DNA of 64,000 nucleotides, from positions 19,334,041 through 19,398,040 of the forward strand of contig CM055093.1 of assembly GCA_029204225.1 (NCBI GenBank), written 5' to 3'. Shown here one piece after another: positions 12,742 through 25,221 of the stretch. Every line of letters begins with the position of its first letter. Position 1 is the stretch's first letter. A model generated the notes under the pieces. The model did no database searches, was not told where the DNA came from, and worked only from the letters and a program-made list of their open reading frames with translations. A program made the position numbers and the translations under genes. This stretch comes from Diphasiastrum complanatum (lineage: Eukaryota; Streptophyta; Lycopodiopsida; Lycopodiales; Lycopodiaceae).

Positions 12742-13531
12742 TGTCACGGAAGCTTTTTCTTTCTTGTTTCGTGTTTGTCCTCTTTCTTCTGATTCACGAA
12801 CAATTTTCTATCTTTGAATTTTCTTTTCATGAGAAAGCTCTTACGGGATCCCCAACACTCGACTACGCATCATAGAACATGTTTTATTCTAGCAATCAAG
12901 AGACACAACACAAGGCCAAGAGATACACGAAATAGAGCGACTATATTGTCGGTTTGGTTTCAAAGCAAGATCGTCAGTGTCTCGCTCGTTGGCGGATTGA
13001 CTCTCTGCTCTTTCACTGTGTTCTGCTCATTGGCAGACTTTCATACACAGCTATGGTATTTTTGCTTTCTTCCTCTATTCGCTAAGTCTCTCTCTATTTT
13101 TTACAGATCTCTGTATTCACTATCTCTCTACCTACAGTTATGATCCAGAGAGGATTAATTATACCTCCACCATGTGGAGTTTACAAGATAGCTAAACGTA
13201 GAATCACAAGACTAGTTAACGCTAATCAACTAGTTAGTTAGTCTCCGTCGTTGCTATTCATTTCAGCTGGGCATGAAGCCCGTTGAGCTGGCAGCTGGCA
13301 GCGTGAAGGATTTCTCTTCATTTGTTTCGTTCTTTTTGTTCTTTTTGTAGTCTTCGTTCTGTGCCCCTTTTGTGGTTTGTGGTCTTGGAGCTGTATTTAC
13401 GATTCGCAATTGATTCATGAATCGTTCGTGCTTCGAGTCAAAGACACGTTGACTGTGGCGAATTGTTCTTGTTCGACCTTCATGTCTTGTTCGTGCTGCG
13501 ACAAAGTTGCAAGAGTTCACCATTTCTGACA
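12742..13531 (-). repeat. 5' LTR of copia B, truncated
   Basis: Clearly homologous to the LTR at 50701-51557 along its whole length. Its outer end is missing: at about 13531 it switches to the gag of copia C on the opposite strand. It ends on the minus strand in CGTGACA just before the primer site. Confidence 0.85.
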
Positions 13532-15500
13532 CATCTTCCAATTATGCAATGTGGAAGATTAGAATGGAATAATTATTGATTCTACATGATGTAATGGACA
13601 TTGTGAGTGGAGCTGAAGAAGAACCTACAACACCTAATGAAGCTGCAACATTAAATAATAGAACCAGAATTGCCCTTCATTTCATAAAAATGAATGTCAC
13701 AAATTAAGTGTTAAGAGAGATCAGTACATGCATTACTTCCAAGGAGGCTTGAGACACTCTCAAAGCAATCTATGAAATTAAGAATACTTCTAGATTGCTA
13801 ACACTAAGAAACCGAATCTTTCTAAGTTATCAAAGAGTAGACAAGAGTGCTTCATCTTATGTAATGAGAGTAAAGGATCTTCATCAAGAGTTAGCTGGTA
13901 TTGGAGATGCTTTTAAGAACACTGAACTTGTTCAAGTAGTACTTAATGGACTTAGAGATGAGTATGACAATATTGTGCAGACTTATGCTGTCAGGGAGGA
14001 ACTTTCATCCTTGGAGACTTTTCAAGGTGTTCTCATTGCTGAAGAAAGTAGGCAAGAGAACAAGATGCTGAGGATCAACAGACTTTCATTGAAAGATGGT
14101 GGAGATGACAAAGCACTCTTCACCAAGGACAAGTCAAGAGGCAAGGGCAAAGGTCAACAACACTTCAAGAAGGACAAAGCCAAAGAAGGTAGTGAGGATC
14201 AACCCTCACAAGTTGCAATCCAGTGGCAAGAAGAAGCTATCAAAGATCAAATGTTTTTTCTGTGGCAAGAAAGGCCACTATGCATCAAACTGTTTCAAGA
14301 AGAAGAACCAATCTAAGCAAGCTAACCTTACTAATGAGGAAGAGTGTGAGGGTGTTGAGAGTGAAAGAGAGGATTCTTTAATGATGTCTAGCTTTTCATA
14401 TTTTCCTTTCAAGAATGAAGAAATTTGGTGGATAAATAGTGGGGCTAGTTCCAATATGTCTAGTTCTAGAAACTCTTTCACAAGTCTCATGCCATATCTA
14501 GGTGCAAAAAGATCAATCTATACTGCTAATGATGTAGAGTATAGAAATGAAGGAATAGGTAGTATTCCACTATATGCATCATCATCAAAATTGTTTGCAT
14601 GATGTACTTTATGTACCTAGACTAACCAAGAATCTCATTAGTGTAGGACAGTTGTTTGATCGTGGATTGGATGTAAAGTTTCATGTTGACAAATGTATAA
14701 TCTTGAGAGAAAATGAAGTTATTGCTAGAGGACCTAGAATTGGAAAGTTGTACAAACTAGATTCTAGGGAGAGTGCTAACATTTCAGATATTGCTTATGA
14801 GACCAAGGTTCATCGGGAGGATCTGTGGCATAAGAGATTGGGACATCCCAATTTCAAAGTCATGCAATCTATGGTTAAGGAAGGAAAAGTTGTAGGACTA
14901 CCCAAGACATTGTCAAAGGAGCTTCAACCTTGTGAAGCTTGTGTTTTGGCAAAATCACACAGAAGGCCTTTTCCAAGATCAAGCATCAAAATGCAGCATC
15001 CATTTGAACTCGTGCACTCTGATGTTCATTTCTCTTCTACCAAAATCAAAGGAGGAGCAGATTGCTTCATTTTTTATGTAGATAATTATACAAGATATTC
15101 TTGGATCTTTATGCTATCTTCTAAAGCCATGGTTTATGATGTTTTTCTTACTTTCAAAGCTTATGTAGAAAAGCAGTTTACTTTCAAGTTGAAAGCTTTG
15201 AGAAGTGATAATAGAGGTGAATATACCTCCAAGAAGTTTTAAGACTTTTGTGAGAAAGAGGGAATATAAAGAGAATTTTCTTGTTCTTATACTCCTCAGC
15301 AAAATGGAGTTTCTGAGAGAGAAAATAGAACTTTGTGTGAATGTGCAAAAGCCATTAGGCTAGAAGCATCTCTGCCTAAAGAATTTTGGGGAGAAGCAGT
15401 TGCATGTGCAAATTATCTTTGTAATAGACTTCCTAATCTTGCAACAGAAGGAAGAACACCATTTGAGATGATGTATAAGAAAAAGCCTAAGGTAGATCAA
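13532..15500 (+). pseudogene. Copia C, first part: gag, protease, integrase (interrupted by copia D)
   Basis: Copia polyprotein 5'-truncated inside gag. UBN2 gag runs about 13535-14200 (LTLRNRIF, LVQVVLNGLRDEYDN), the zinc knuckle CFFCGKKGHYASNC lies near 14265, a protease relic WWINSGASSNMSSS near 14425 carries N for the catalytic D, and the pre-integrase zinc region near 14820 reads LWHKRLGHPNF. Integrase follows with LVHSDVHF, LRSDNRGEY and NGVSERENR, which keep the D, D and E positions. At least four stops and a gag-knuckle frameshift are present. The frame stops at KKPKVDQL, where copia D is inserted, and resumes at 19432. Gag is very similar to that of copia K (56.5 kb). Confidence 0.92.
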
Positions 15501-15771
15501 TTAGAATTAAAGTAGATTCACTGTGTTACTATATTGTGGGTCCTATTAGTGGATAAAGATCAGTTGGCCTCGCCACGAGGCAAGTCGACGGGACATGCGT
15601 CCCGCCAACGGCAACCTGGGTCATGCATGGGTTGCCTAAGTGAACAACTATATGTATAGTGTAATTTCATTTTTGAAAAATACAATTGCTATGTGAGCTT
15701 GCTGTGGAGAGTGTTTTCTGTCTCTGTTACTGTGTAGCATGATCTGTGTTCCTGTGCAAAGGAAATTCTAA
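15501..15771 (+). repeat. 5' LTR of copia D
   Basis: 271 bp, matching the 271-bp copy at 19158-19428 with roughly 26 mismatches and no gaps by eye. The ends are TTAGAATT and AATTCTAA, perfect inverted complements, rather than TG...CA. Confidence 0.9.
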
Positions 15772-15787
15772 GTTGGCATCAGAGCCG
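15772..15787 (+). other. Primer binding site of copia D
   Basis: GTTGGCATCAGAGCCG directly follows the LTR. It differs by one base (C for T) from the usual TTGGTATCAGAGC initiator-tRNA-Met primer site. Confidence 0.85.
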
Positions 15788-17082
15788 TACAGGGAGTGTA
15801 CACAGTACAACATCGCCGTTGAAGAGAGCTTCGGGAGAATTGTCTTCTGAGAGTTTGGGGTTTACGGCGGGTTGAAGATGGAAAGAGAAGCACTGGTGCA
15901 CGGTTTCTAGTTTATAGAGGCTTGCTAAGCTCAGCAGAGGGATTATTAGTTTGTGCATAGCATCAGACAGGGAAAAATTTGGTGAGAAATTGACAATTTT
16001 GAAGCCAGCTGAAAATTGAAATCGGGTTTGGGGTTTATACATAACTGGTGATTTCTTCACTGTTTGTGCACCGTTTTGGATGCCGTAAGGACAGGAAGGA
16101 AGCTAATCACATTGTCAACCAGCCGTGGAGAGATTATGAGGTTTATGTCAGAGATTTGTCTCCAGACAGTTAACCTAGCAGATTTGCGGTAAAAAGGTGA
16201 AAAAAGCCACTTTGTCAAGTTGAGCTAAAATCACCGTTTCTCCACGGAATTTTTTGAGTGAACACTTTACAGTCTTGGAATCAGTAGGGCGACCCTGCTT
16301 CAGGCCTCAGATTGTGCTCAAATCGATCCACAGGCAAATTAGATCAAGAGAATTTGAGTGTGGGGAGGCGCGACCATAGAGAGGAAGGTCGCGGGCTATT
16401 CGCGCGTGGAACCAGGGTGAGAGCGTAGTGTTTCGAAGTGGATAGTGTCTACAAGACTCTCCATTGGTGCACAGAACTGCTCAAATCCATTGGATATAGG
16501 AGTTACAAGATCGACGACTCAGATTGTGCTACCCAGAAGGGATACCCACAGTTGGATCAGATTCAACCATTGGATGGAGTCTGAAGGGTTGTTGAAGAGG
16601 GCCCTGAAGAAGTGAAGTGCATTTTAGCCTTCAAATTCATTAAAAATTTTTGTACTGAAATTGGAGCTGGGTCCCTTCACAAGTAAAGAGTGAAGTTTCT
16701 TCAAGGTGAAGAAACAGTTCAAGAAAAGTCTCTATTTTTGGGTCCTTTGCCCATTTTGACCCAAACGAAAGGCTATAACCTCCAAACGAAGGGCACCCAA
16801 ACTATACCTGCAAATAATGTACAACAAAACAGAGCGATTGCAATGGAGAAAGTGTTCGGAGTTTGCCAAAAGTCATTTCACCATTCCACTGGGCACGTTG
16901 TTGGGAGTTGACAACTGAATGCATTTCGGAAGGCGACGCCGATTTGGATTTCAAATTGGTGGAAAAGCGGCGAGTGGCCTAGTAAGGGAAAAAGTGCAGG
17001 TCATTATTTTCAGCTTCTGACATCACTGTTGGCCTCGTCATACTATTTTTAGCATACGACAGAAGTTTCAAGTAGTTCTACG
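15788..17082 (+). other. Copia D leader, non-coding
   Basis: About 1.3 kb between the primer site and the polyprotein ATG. Open frames are short (16690-16911 the longest on this strand) and show no gag motif. It is probably untranslated leader, possibly with packaging signals. Confidence 0.6.
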
Positions 17083-19157
17083 ATGGCAAACATGGGACAA
17101 TCCATTTTGAGTGAAAGTAGCAAATTGGACGAAATTTCCAACTATGCAGTGTGGAAATTCAAAATGAAAAACATACGAGACAAGGAAAAACCAAAGCAAG
17201 CAGGTAACCTTGTCGATGAGGGTGAGATTGAAGACTCTAGTATCTTCATATCTGCGTTGTCATCTAATCAAGATGATCAAGCATGGTATATTGACTCGGG
17301 AGCCACAAGACACATGACAAGTAGCAAGAATTGGTTCAGTAGCTTGAAAGTGTTGGATAATGGAACGTCCGTTTCACAAGCAAATGGTGAGGTGTGCAAG
17401 ATCAAGGGGATAGGCATTGTTTCAATCCAACTACCTGATGGCAAAAGCAGGATGATTAGAGAGGTACTTTACGTTCCAGGTTTGAAGAAAAATCTACTTT
17501 CTGTTGGAGTCATTACTGATCAAAAGTTGACAATAGAATTTGCCCATGATCGTTGCTTTGTGAAGGATGTGAACCAAAAGTTCAAAGTTATTGCAGATGG
17601 AGTAAGGGAGCCCAATACAAATACAGGTTGAATGCTACAATCAAGGGGCAACCTGGACTTGTATCATCCATTCCATCGCAAACTGAGTTGTGGCATAAGA
17701 GGCTTGGTCACTTGAACTTGGAAAGCCTCAGTTTGATGAGAAGATTGGATATGGTAACATGATTACCTACCATAGAAGATCACTTGAAATCGATGTCCGA
17801 ATCTTGTGTATATGGAAAGCAGCATCGAGAGAAGTTCAATAAAGGGGGTGTTGCAAGAGCAAAGAACATCTTGGATTTAATCCACACAAATTTATGCGGG
17901 CCTATGAGGACCATGTCCTTAGGTAAAGCCTTCTATTTCATGACCTTTATTGATGATATGTCACGTAAGATGTGGATCTACTTCTTGAAGAATAAATCAG
18001 ATGCATTTGACAACTTCAAGAGCTTCAAAGCATTGGTCAAAAATCAGACAGGTAGGAAGATCAAAGTCCTAAGATCAGATAGTGGAGGTGAGTACAAGTC
18101 TAATGACTTCAATGATCTTTGTGATCAATGTGGGATTAAAAGACAATCTACGCAAGCTCATACTCCTGCTCTCAATGGTGTAGCTGAGCGCAAGAATCGT
18201 ATAATTGTGAAAAGTGCCAGATCTATGCTAGCTAAGATGAAACTACCAAAAGATTTTTGGTCAAAAGCATGCAGTACGACAGTCTATCTTCAAAATAGAA
18301 GTCCTACCATTGCCATACCAAAGATAACACCTAAGGTAGCATTCACGAAGAAGAAACCAAAGGTGAACCACTTGCAAATCTTTGGATGTAAGTCCTTTGT
18401 ACACATTCCTAAGGAAGGGAGACGTAAACTTGATGTAATAGCTATCAAGTGCATATTCCTAGGATATGATGATCGTGTAAAGAGCTATAGATGTTTTGAT
18501 CCAGTGGAAAAAAAAATCCATATAAGCCGTGATGTTATCTTTGATGAATCCAAGATGTATGAAGACAAGAATGCTGAGAAGATAGACACATCCACTGGGA
18601 AAGATGGTATAGTGAGGATACCACCTGATGATGATCCATTCATTGACCTTCCGAGTGATGAACATGAGGATACATCTCAAGATACTACTACTCAACCTCA
18701 AGAAACAGGTTGGAGAGGTAGGGAAAAACCTTTTGGTGCAAGAAGGATTGAATTTGCAGGTGACAAATGCAAGGAGAAGGATGTATCATGGGATAAATGT
18801 TCACCAGGAAGCCGATCACCTGACAGGAAGCTCCCTAAGTGGTTTGAGAGATTGTTGGAGAGTCGCGACATAGATGACTTTCCAAGATCATCTAACCAGG
18901 GAGAGCTACGAAGATCAACAAGAGAAAACTAAACACATTGAGATTCATTATCACTTCATACGTGAGAGGCTGCTGAGTCGTGAAATTCATGTTGTTCATT
19001 GTAGCATAGAAGAACAACTAGCTGGTATTTTCACTAAGCCACTTACTGGAGAAAAGTTTGATAAGTTTAGATCAAAGCTTTCTATACTTAAAGTTTGTTG
19101 ACTTTAAAGCTATGTATATGATTGTATAAAAAGTAGACTCTACTTTAAGGGAGAGAG
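17083..19157 (+). pseudogene. Copia D: polyprotein with gag core and RT deleted
   Basis: Starts as a normal copia gag (ILSESSKLDEISNYAVWKFK) but after about 30 residues jumps in frame to the gag-protease linker, so the gag core and zinc knuckle are gone. The protease motif AWYIDSGATRHMTS lies near 17290, followed by a pre-integrase domain. Integrase is nearly full length (17784-18600), with DLIHTNLCGP, LRSDSGGEY and NGVAERKNR. After the linker ending LRRSTREN the sequence jumps directly to the last part of RNase H (IEIHYHFIRERL, LAGIFTKPL), so reverse transcriptase and most of RNase H are missing. Frame breaks occur near 17630 and 17760. The purine tract AAGGGAGAGAG precedes the 3' LTR. It appears to be a non-autonomous derivative. 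Confidence 0.9.
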
Positions 19158-19428
19158 TTAAAATTAGAGTAGAATCACTGTGTTACTGTACTGTGGGTCC
19201 TATCAGTGGATAAGGATCAGTTGGCCTTTCCACGAGGCAAGTCGACGGAACACGCGTCCCGCCAATGGCAACCTGGTTCATCCATGGGTTGCCTGAGTGA
19301 ACAACTATATGTACAGTGTAATTTCATTTTTGAGAAATACAGCTGCTATGTGAGCTTGCTGTGGAGAGTGTTTTATATCTGTGCTATTGTGTAGCATGAT
19401 CTGTGTTCCTATGCAAAGCAAATTCTAA
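19158..19428 (+). repeat. 3' LTR of copia D
   Basis: Partner of 15501-15771, about 90% identical. Both flanks of the element carry GTAGATCA (left 15492-15499, right 19429-19436), the likely target duplication, and copia C coding sequence resumes directly after it. Confidence 0.9.
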
Positions 19429-21124
19429 GTAGATCATCTTAGGATCTGTGGCTATATATGCTTTGTGAATGTACCTTTCGAGACTAGGAAGAACTTCAAG
19501 GATGATCCTAGTGCTGTTAAAAGAATTTTTGCTGGATATGCATCTTTTAAAAAAGCATATAAAGTATATCTTCCCTCTACTGACAAGAATGTTGTAAGTA
19601 GAGATGTGGTCTTTCATGAAGATCAAAAGTTTAACTTGGATGAAGCAAAGATCAAGGAGTCTCATGCAGGATCTACAATCATCAATCTTGATGCTGCTGC
19701 TAAAGGCTACTCTCAAATCAAAGGTCTTGACTATGAAGACACTTTTGCACCAGTTGCAAAAATGGTAACAATTAGAATTCTCATTTCTCTTGCACGTTAT
19801 CACAATTGGAAGATGTTTCAGTTGATGTTTCTAATGCCTTTCTCATTGGTTACCTTGAGGAGGAGATTTATGTAGAGTAACCACCTGAATTTGTGAAAGA
19901 AGGTGAAGAATCAAAAGTTTGTCTTTTGTTCAAAAGTCTCTATGGACTGAAACAAGCACCGAGGTCTTGGTATGCAAGGCTCAACTCCTTTCTCATATCA
20001 CTCGGATTTTGTCTTAGTGAATATGACCCTTCTTTGTATATTAAGCTTGTAAATAACTTTGTAGTTCTTCTCATCTATGTAGATGATATCATTCTTTGTG
20101 GAAATAATGAGAAGCTAGTTGAAGAAACTAAGCATGCATTCTTCTCATCTATGTAGATGATATCATTCTTTGTGGAAATAATAAGAAGCTATTTGAAGAA
20201 ACTAAGCATGCACTTGGTAGTGAATTTAAGATGCAAGACTTAGGTGTTCTTCACTAAATTTTAGGCCTTGAAATTGACTTTTGGAAAGGTCATGCTTTCA
20301 TAAGTCAAAGTAGATATGCACTTTCCATGCTCAAGAAATTCCAAATGGAAAATTGTAAAGACATAGATACACCAATGGAGCACATTGTAAAAGTTTCTAT
20401 AAAAGATGATGAGAGATCCTTCGAGGACATCACTCTTTATAGGAGTCTTATTGGGTCACTTATATGGTTAACTGTGACAAGGCCTGATCTAAGCTTTAGT
20501 GTGCATAAGCTAAGCCAACACATGCAGGATCCAAAGATATACCATTGGAAGTTGACTAATAGAATCTTGAGGTATATATTTTCTACCTTAGACTATGGAT
20601 TGATCTATAAAGGAGAAACTTTGGTTGCTTTTTCAAATTCAGATTTTGCAAGAGACAGGTTGGATAGAAAATCCACAAGTGCTTATACAATTTTTCTTGG
20701 AGGGAATCTAGTTTCTTGGCTATCAAAGAAACAAGCAACTATATCCTTATCATCCTGTGAAGCTAAATACAAATCTCTTACAACCACAACAAAAGAGATT
20801 TTATGGATCAAAAGGCTACTCTTGGAGCTAAAGTATTATGGAGATGAAGACCTTCCAATTATCAAGAATGATAACATCTCGGCTCAGGCTCTTGCAAATA
20901 ATCTTGTGTTCCATGTAAGGAGCAGATACATCGAGGTAGTTCATCATTTTGTAAGAGAAAAAATTATTGGAAGAGAGATCTTATTGGAGCATGTTGGATC
21001 TTCAAATTGTGTTGCAGATCTTCTCACCAAGCCATTGCTCAAGAATGTTTTTATCAAGATGAGGTCTAATCTTGGCCTAATTTCAAAGTCTATGTTGGTT
21101 AGAAACATATATTTTAAGGAGGAG
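19429..21124 (+). pseudogene. Copia C, second part: integrase end, RT, RNase H
   Basis: Continues the frame broken at 15500: VDHLRICGYICFVNVPFETR, then RIFAGYASFKKAYKVY. About 100 residues at the start of RT are deleted (DAAAKGYSQIKGLDYEDTF joins straight to the linker). RT continues with LLFKSLYGLKQAPRSWY near 19930. The catalytic YVDD region lies inside a 74-bp tandem duplication at 20065-20212, which breaks the frame. RNase H is long and largely open (20327-21136), with SSCEAKYKSL and VADLLTKPLLKN. A purine tract AAGGAGGAG precedes the LTR. Confidence 0.92.
20065..20212 (+). repeat. 74-bp tandem duplication across the RT active site
   Basis: Copy 1 is 20065-20138 and copy 2 is 20139-20212; they differ at two positions. 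Each encodes the LLIYVDDII box. As 74 is not a multiple of three, the duplication shifts the frame. Confidence 0.95.
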
Positions 21125-21535
21125 TGTGAAGATTAGTAAAATTATATCTTCCTATCTCAAGTTTTGGGGCCATGCCTATCTTATTTCCATTGTATATTTT
21201 ATTGTAGATAAAGGTATGTGAATTGAGCACATAACCTTCTAGAATAGGTCGAGTTTGAGTTAGGTAGATTCAATCTTGATGTCATGCAAAAGTTTAGATT
21301 ACATGCAAAGTCATTGAGTGTGCATGCAAGCAACATGCAATCAGTGCATGCAACATGCAAAGTAGTTCTCATGATCTACACATGTCTAGGCAATTTTGAG
21401 AGGTGACTGTAGTGGATTTCTTTCCTTGCCTAACTTGAATCCAAGATCTAATCGTTCTAGCATCAAAGAGACGAAGTTAGTTGTCATGCGTAGGTTCGTT
21501 CCCATGAGAGCGATACTATAGTTCAGATTTCAACA
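21125..21535 (+). repeat. Probable 3' LTR of copia C
   Basis: Begins TGTGAAGATT directly after the purine tract. It is assigned to end at TTTCAACA, by analogy with the copia K LTR ending TTCAACA. No second copy exists in the window, so the right edge is uncertain. Confidence 0.45.
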
Positions 21536-21779
21536 TGAATGGAGGATTCACATCTAACTCTAACATCCATTAACCCTATGATCCATTAACACTACATATA
21601 TTAACACTATGATCCATAACAAAGATAGCTTACTCTTTCTCTCTCTCCCTTTCTCTCTCATAAAAAGTATAATAATATACAATTCCAATAACAATCAAAT
21701 CCATCAATTAACAAAACACAAAGAAAGCATGAGAGATGGAGGATAAAATGATAGAGAGCAAGGATATTCATCAATCCAT

Positions 21780-22160
21780 TATTGAAGAGAACCAATTTGC
21801 TTTATTGAAATGAGAAAATGAACATGAGGAGCAACTCGAGTTGGTCCCTTTTTATAATAGAGAGGAAGACCCTGGCCTCTGAATCCTATTGGTTCATTTA
21901 TGCCTCCCTAATTATTCAAATTTAAAAAAGAGCGAGAACTATCCAAAATTGGAGGGAAACCCAACTTTATTCACTAACTTGACATATAGGCCCTACAACA
22001 TTAAAAGTCCCGCAAAAAAGGCCTAAAGTCTTTTTATTGACCTTTAACTAATCAAATATCTATCTGATCATCGGGTTGGACTTATACATGCAGGCTGTCA
22101 AATTCCTCTCACTTATGAACTAGGGTTAGGGTTGTCTTGGGATCCGCAAACCCTCCAACA
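21780..22160 (-). repeat. 3' LTR of element E (minus strand)
   Basis: Alignable, with many differences, to 24220-24601: shared phrases include CCTATTGG, TGATCATCRGGTTGG and TCCGCAAACC. On the minus strand it begins TGTTGGAGGG after the purine-rich tract GGTGGGGGATAC, and has a TATA-like TATTATAAAAAGG near 21850. The far edge is not resolved. Confidence 0.7.
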
Positions 22161-24219
22161 GTATCCCCCACCAAATCTGGTAGCGGTCCCACGACACTTG
22201 CGAGATGTAATTATTGGGGACTTTTATTGGCTTTGCGCCGAACCTTTATTACATGGTACTGCACCACCTCCATAAAGTTGAGGCGGACAGTATTAAAATC
22301 CAAGTTGTGGGGTAGAAAACAACGATGGGCTCCGGAAATCCACTTTGAGGTTGTCCATGATGAAGCATGATTCCCAAGAGCCTCCCATCATTGCTACATG
22401 ATTGTATAAACGAGCAACCGGCAGCTAATCTTTGATATTCTATGAGGCCATCGGCTTGTTTGGATCAAATGCCAGAGGAGGGAGACAATCGTCCCATCTG
22501 GTTGCCACTGATGCCAATAGAGTGAAATCTTTTGCAAATAGTGCCGACTGTCACACTGTTGGATCTGGAGAGTGGACATACTCTCTCTGGTACGCTTGTA
22601 AAGCCCAGTGGAAATCCACTGAAATTGTCCAGCTGTAGGGCTGATGGATGATTGGCCGATTGGGCATATGGATGGTGATCTTGTCCATAGCCAATCCCAA
22701 ATCTTTCTATTTATTCCTTCTCGACATTGGCGCATAATAAGGATCGACCTGCAATTGGTGAGGGCTGGTGACGTAACTCCTAATTGATTCCAGAATTTTC
22801 TCAAAAAAGGTAATTCTCCATGCCAGCTGCTCTCCCAATGCAGGTAGTTTGTCCAACTCTTTTTCGGCCTCTATCTCGGAGGTCTTGAACTTAAGGACAC
22901 ATCCACCACGCGAGGTCTCATGCGGATGTTGTGATAAGAAGCTCTAGATCCGGTCATCGATGCTGATGGGCCTTCTAAATAGTGGTGTGGTCCTTGATGA
23001 GGATGGACCCGCCTGTACTGCTGGTAAAATTGGCGGTTGTTTTGGTATATCTAGAGATCCCTCCTAGTCCATGCCCAAATCTAACCCTATATCTATTGAT
23101 ACACCTTCTTGGCGCGTAGGGAAGAATTGCGGCATGACCGGTACGGGATTTGTGGTCTGGATTCCAACACCTGAGCGACTGTTTTTTCATAGGCGTTGAT
23201 GGTTTCTTTAGCCTTGGCCAACTCAGTTGAAGCTACTCCTTTGAACCTATCAAAGCGGCCTTGGAATTCCTGAAGGGCCACTTTGTATGTTTCCGCTTTC
23301 TTGAACAAATATGCAATCTCCGTCGGTGTGACCGGATGATCTGGTATTTGCGTCTGAAAATACGCATCAAGCTCAAGGGCGGTCACATCCAATTCACCTT
23401 GGAGACGCGTGCGATCTTGCTCTGCCATCTGCAATTGACCCTTTAGCAGTTGCACCTATTGTTTTGCATCCTGGACGATCTTATCCACCTGATCATGTGC
23501 GGTTGTCAGGGCGTTTTGCAGGGAGCTGGCGTATCCTTCCAGGTGATCAAACTATTGCTGGGCCAGCTTCTTTTTAGCCTCAGATTTGTCTTCGTGCTGC
23601 TTGACAATCTTCAACTCTCGATCCAACTGGACAATCTTCTGGCTGATGAGCGTGTTTTTTTATTCCAGATCTAAAATTCTCTGTTCCATTTCTTTTTTCT
23701 TGTCCAGCATAGACTTGATCACTTGCGCAAGGCTTGAGACCAAATCAAGAGCATCAATCTATTGTCGTGGAGGTGGCAGAAACAGGAGGACCTGATGGTA
23801 CTGTCCTTGGTTGGCGTGGACGTGGAGACTAGGAAGTATCGGTAGAAGACATGATGAGCAGAAAGAAAATGTAAAACGCGCGAAAGTATATCAGAAAGCA
23901 ATTAAGAAAGTTTGGAAGACTTTGGTCACGGGAAAAATTTGCAAGAGCTTCGCTAGCACAAGTGAGGAATGAATCGAATTCAGCCAACTTATAGGTGAAT
24001 TTGGTGGGTCCATTACACTGAATACTAGTTTAGCTGATCAGTTCTGAATCAAAATTTATAGGCATGTACAGTACTATAAAAATAAGCTATAAAAATCTCG
24101 GCAAAGGTTTCTGGGAATCTGAACCTATCAGGCGAACGTTTTCCAGGCTTGGCGAAGGATGAACCTTCGCCCAAGAGGGTCCTACTTTTACATGATGGAG
24201 TCGGAAAGAAATAGAAAGA
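22161..24219 (-). pseudogene. Element E internal region: coiled-coil gag-like relic, no pol
   Basis: Minus-strand internal part of an LTR element. A candidate start at 23852 opens MSSTDTS, then a proline-rich stretch, then a long heptad-like region (KKKEMEQRILDLE, AKKKLAQQ) and the best-preserved piece, 120 residues at 23455-23093 rich in Glu, Lys, Gln and Leu. Several in-frame TAG codons and at least one frameshift interrupt it. No protease, integrase or RT motif is visible from 22161 to 24219, and the rest (22394-22804) is not recognised. The purine tract next to the 3' LTR fits minus orientation. It is best described as a non-autonomous LTR element with a structural, gag-like gene; a captured host coiled-coil gene is the alternative. 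Confidence 0.55.
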
Positions 24220-24601
24220 ACAATCAATTGCAAATTGGTAGAGTTCTTGATTGAACATAAAAATGAACTACAAAGCCCCATTTTATATAGTGGATTTTAT
24301 AGCACTTGGTCTCAAAGCCTATTGGCCAATTCCTACCTCCCTCCTTATTTGAATTTGAGATTTGACGGAACCACCTTTACTCACAAGCTTGACTATTAGG
24401 CTCTATGACATTTCATTTCACAATTTGGCCTAAAATCATTTTACTAACGTCTAATAATCAAATAACTATGTGATCATCAGGTTGGATTTACACACATAGG
24501 GTTCCAAATCCCTCCCACTTATTCATAATTGTAGATCTATGATCTAACTAAGATTTAGATCTTCTTGAAGTCCGCAAACCCACAAACAAATGCTATCAAC
24601 A
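24220..24601 (-). repeat. 5' LTR of element E (minus strand)
   Basis: Partner of 21780-22160. On the minus strand it begins TGTTGATAGC at 24601 and has a TATA box CTATATAAAATGG near 24290. The inner edge and primer site could not be identified; no initiator-Met primer site is present. Confidence 0.7.
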
Positions 24602-25221
24602 TTCTCTCCTAAAGCCTAGTTAATCCTTATTATGAAAATTTTCTCTCCCAAAAACTCAAACTCTACAAAATAGCTTTGTAAACTACTTGCTAGTTGTTCA
24701 ATAATGCTGCAATGTTATATATCTATCTGTTTACTCATAGTATGCTTACAAATAAAATGTTATATAACTTCTAGCAACAAACCATAATGACAAGTAACAT
24801 TGTCTCAATTAATTTTGGACTTTCCCAAACTCCATTTTCAAAAATGGACTCGAGAATTTACAACACCAAATTAAACATATTTTTGATATAATTAAGACTT
24901 TGATTCATCCATCTAAATTGGTATCATCTAACAATAAAAACATCGTTCAAATTGACAATACTTTCAGTATAACTGCAACAACATGATGACTAGCATCTGA
25001 ATATATTCAAACATCTTATGTGATATTGAACAAACATTCATCACAAGTAATTTTGAATCTCACATTCAAATGAAAATATTCAAATATCTTATAAGACATT
25101 CAACAAATATCCATAACAACTGGTTTTGAAAATGAGTTTGTTTATTATATTGTGGAAAATGGCGGTAACAACTCCTACCGCCTTTACAATCTAGTACAAA
25201 GATATGCATCTATGCATTGCC
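24602..25221. other. Intergenic, nothing recognised
   Basis: AT-rich sequence with a loosely repeated phrase (CAAATATCTTATAAGACATTCAACAAATATC-like near 25010-25110). No open frame of note. Confidence 0.6.
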
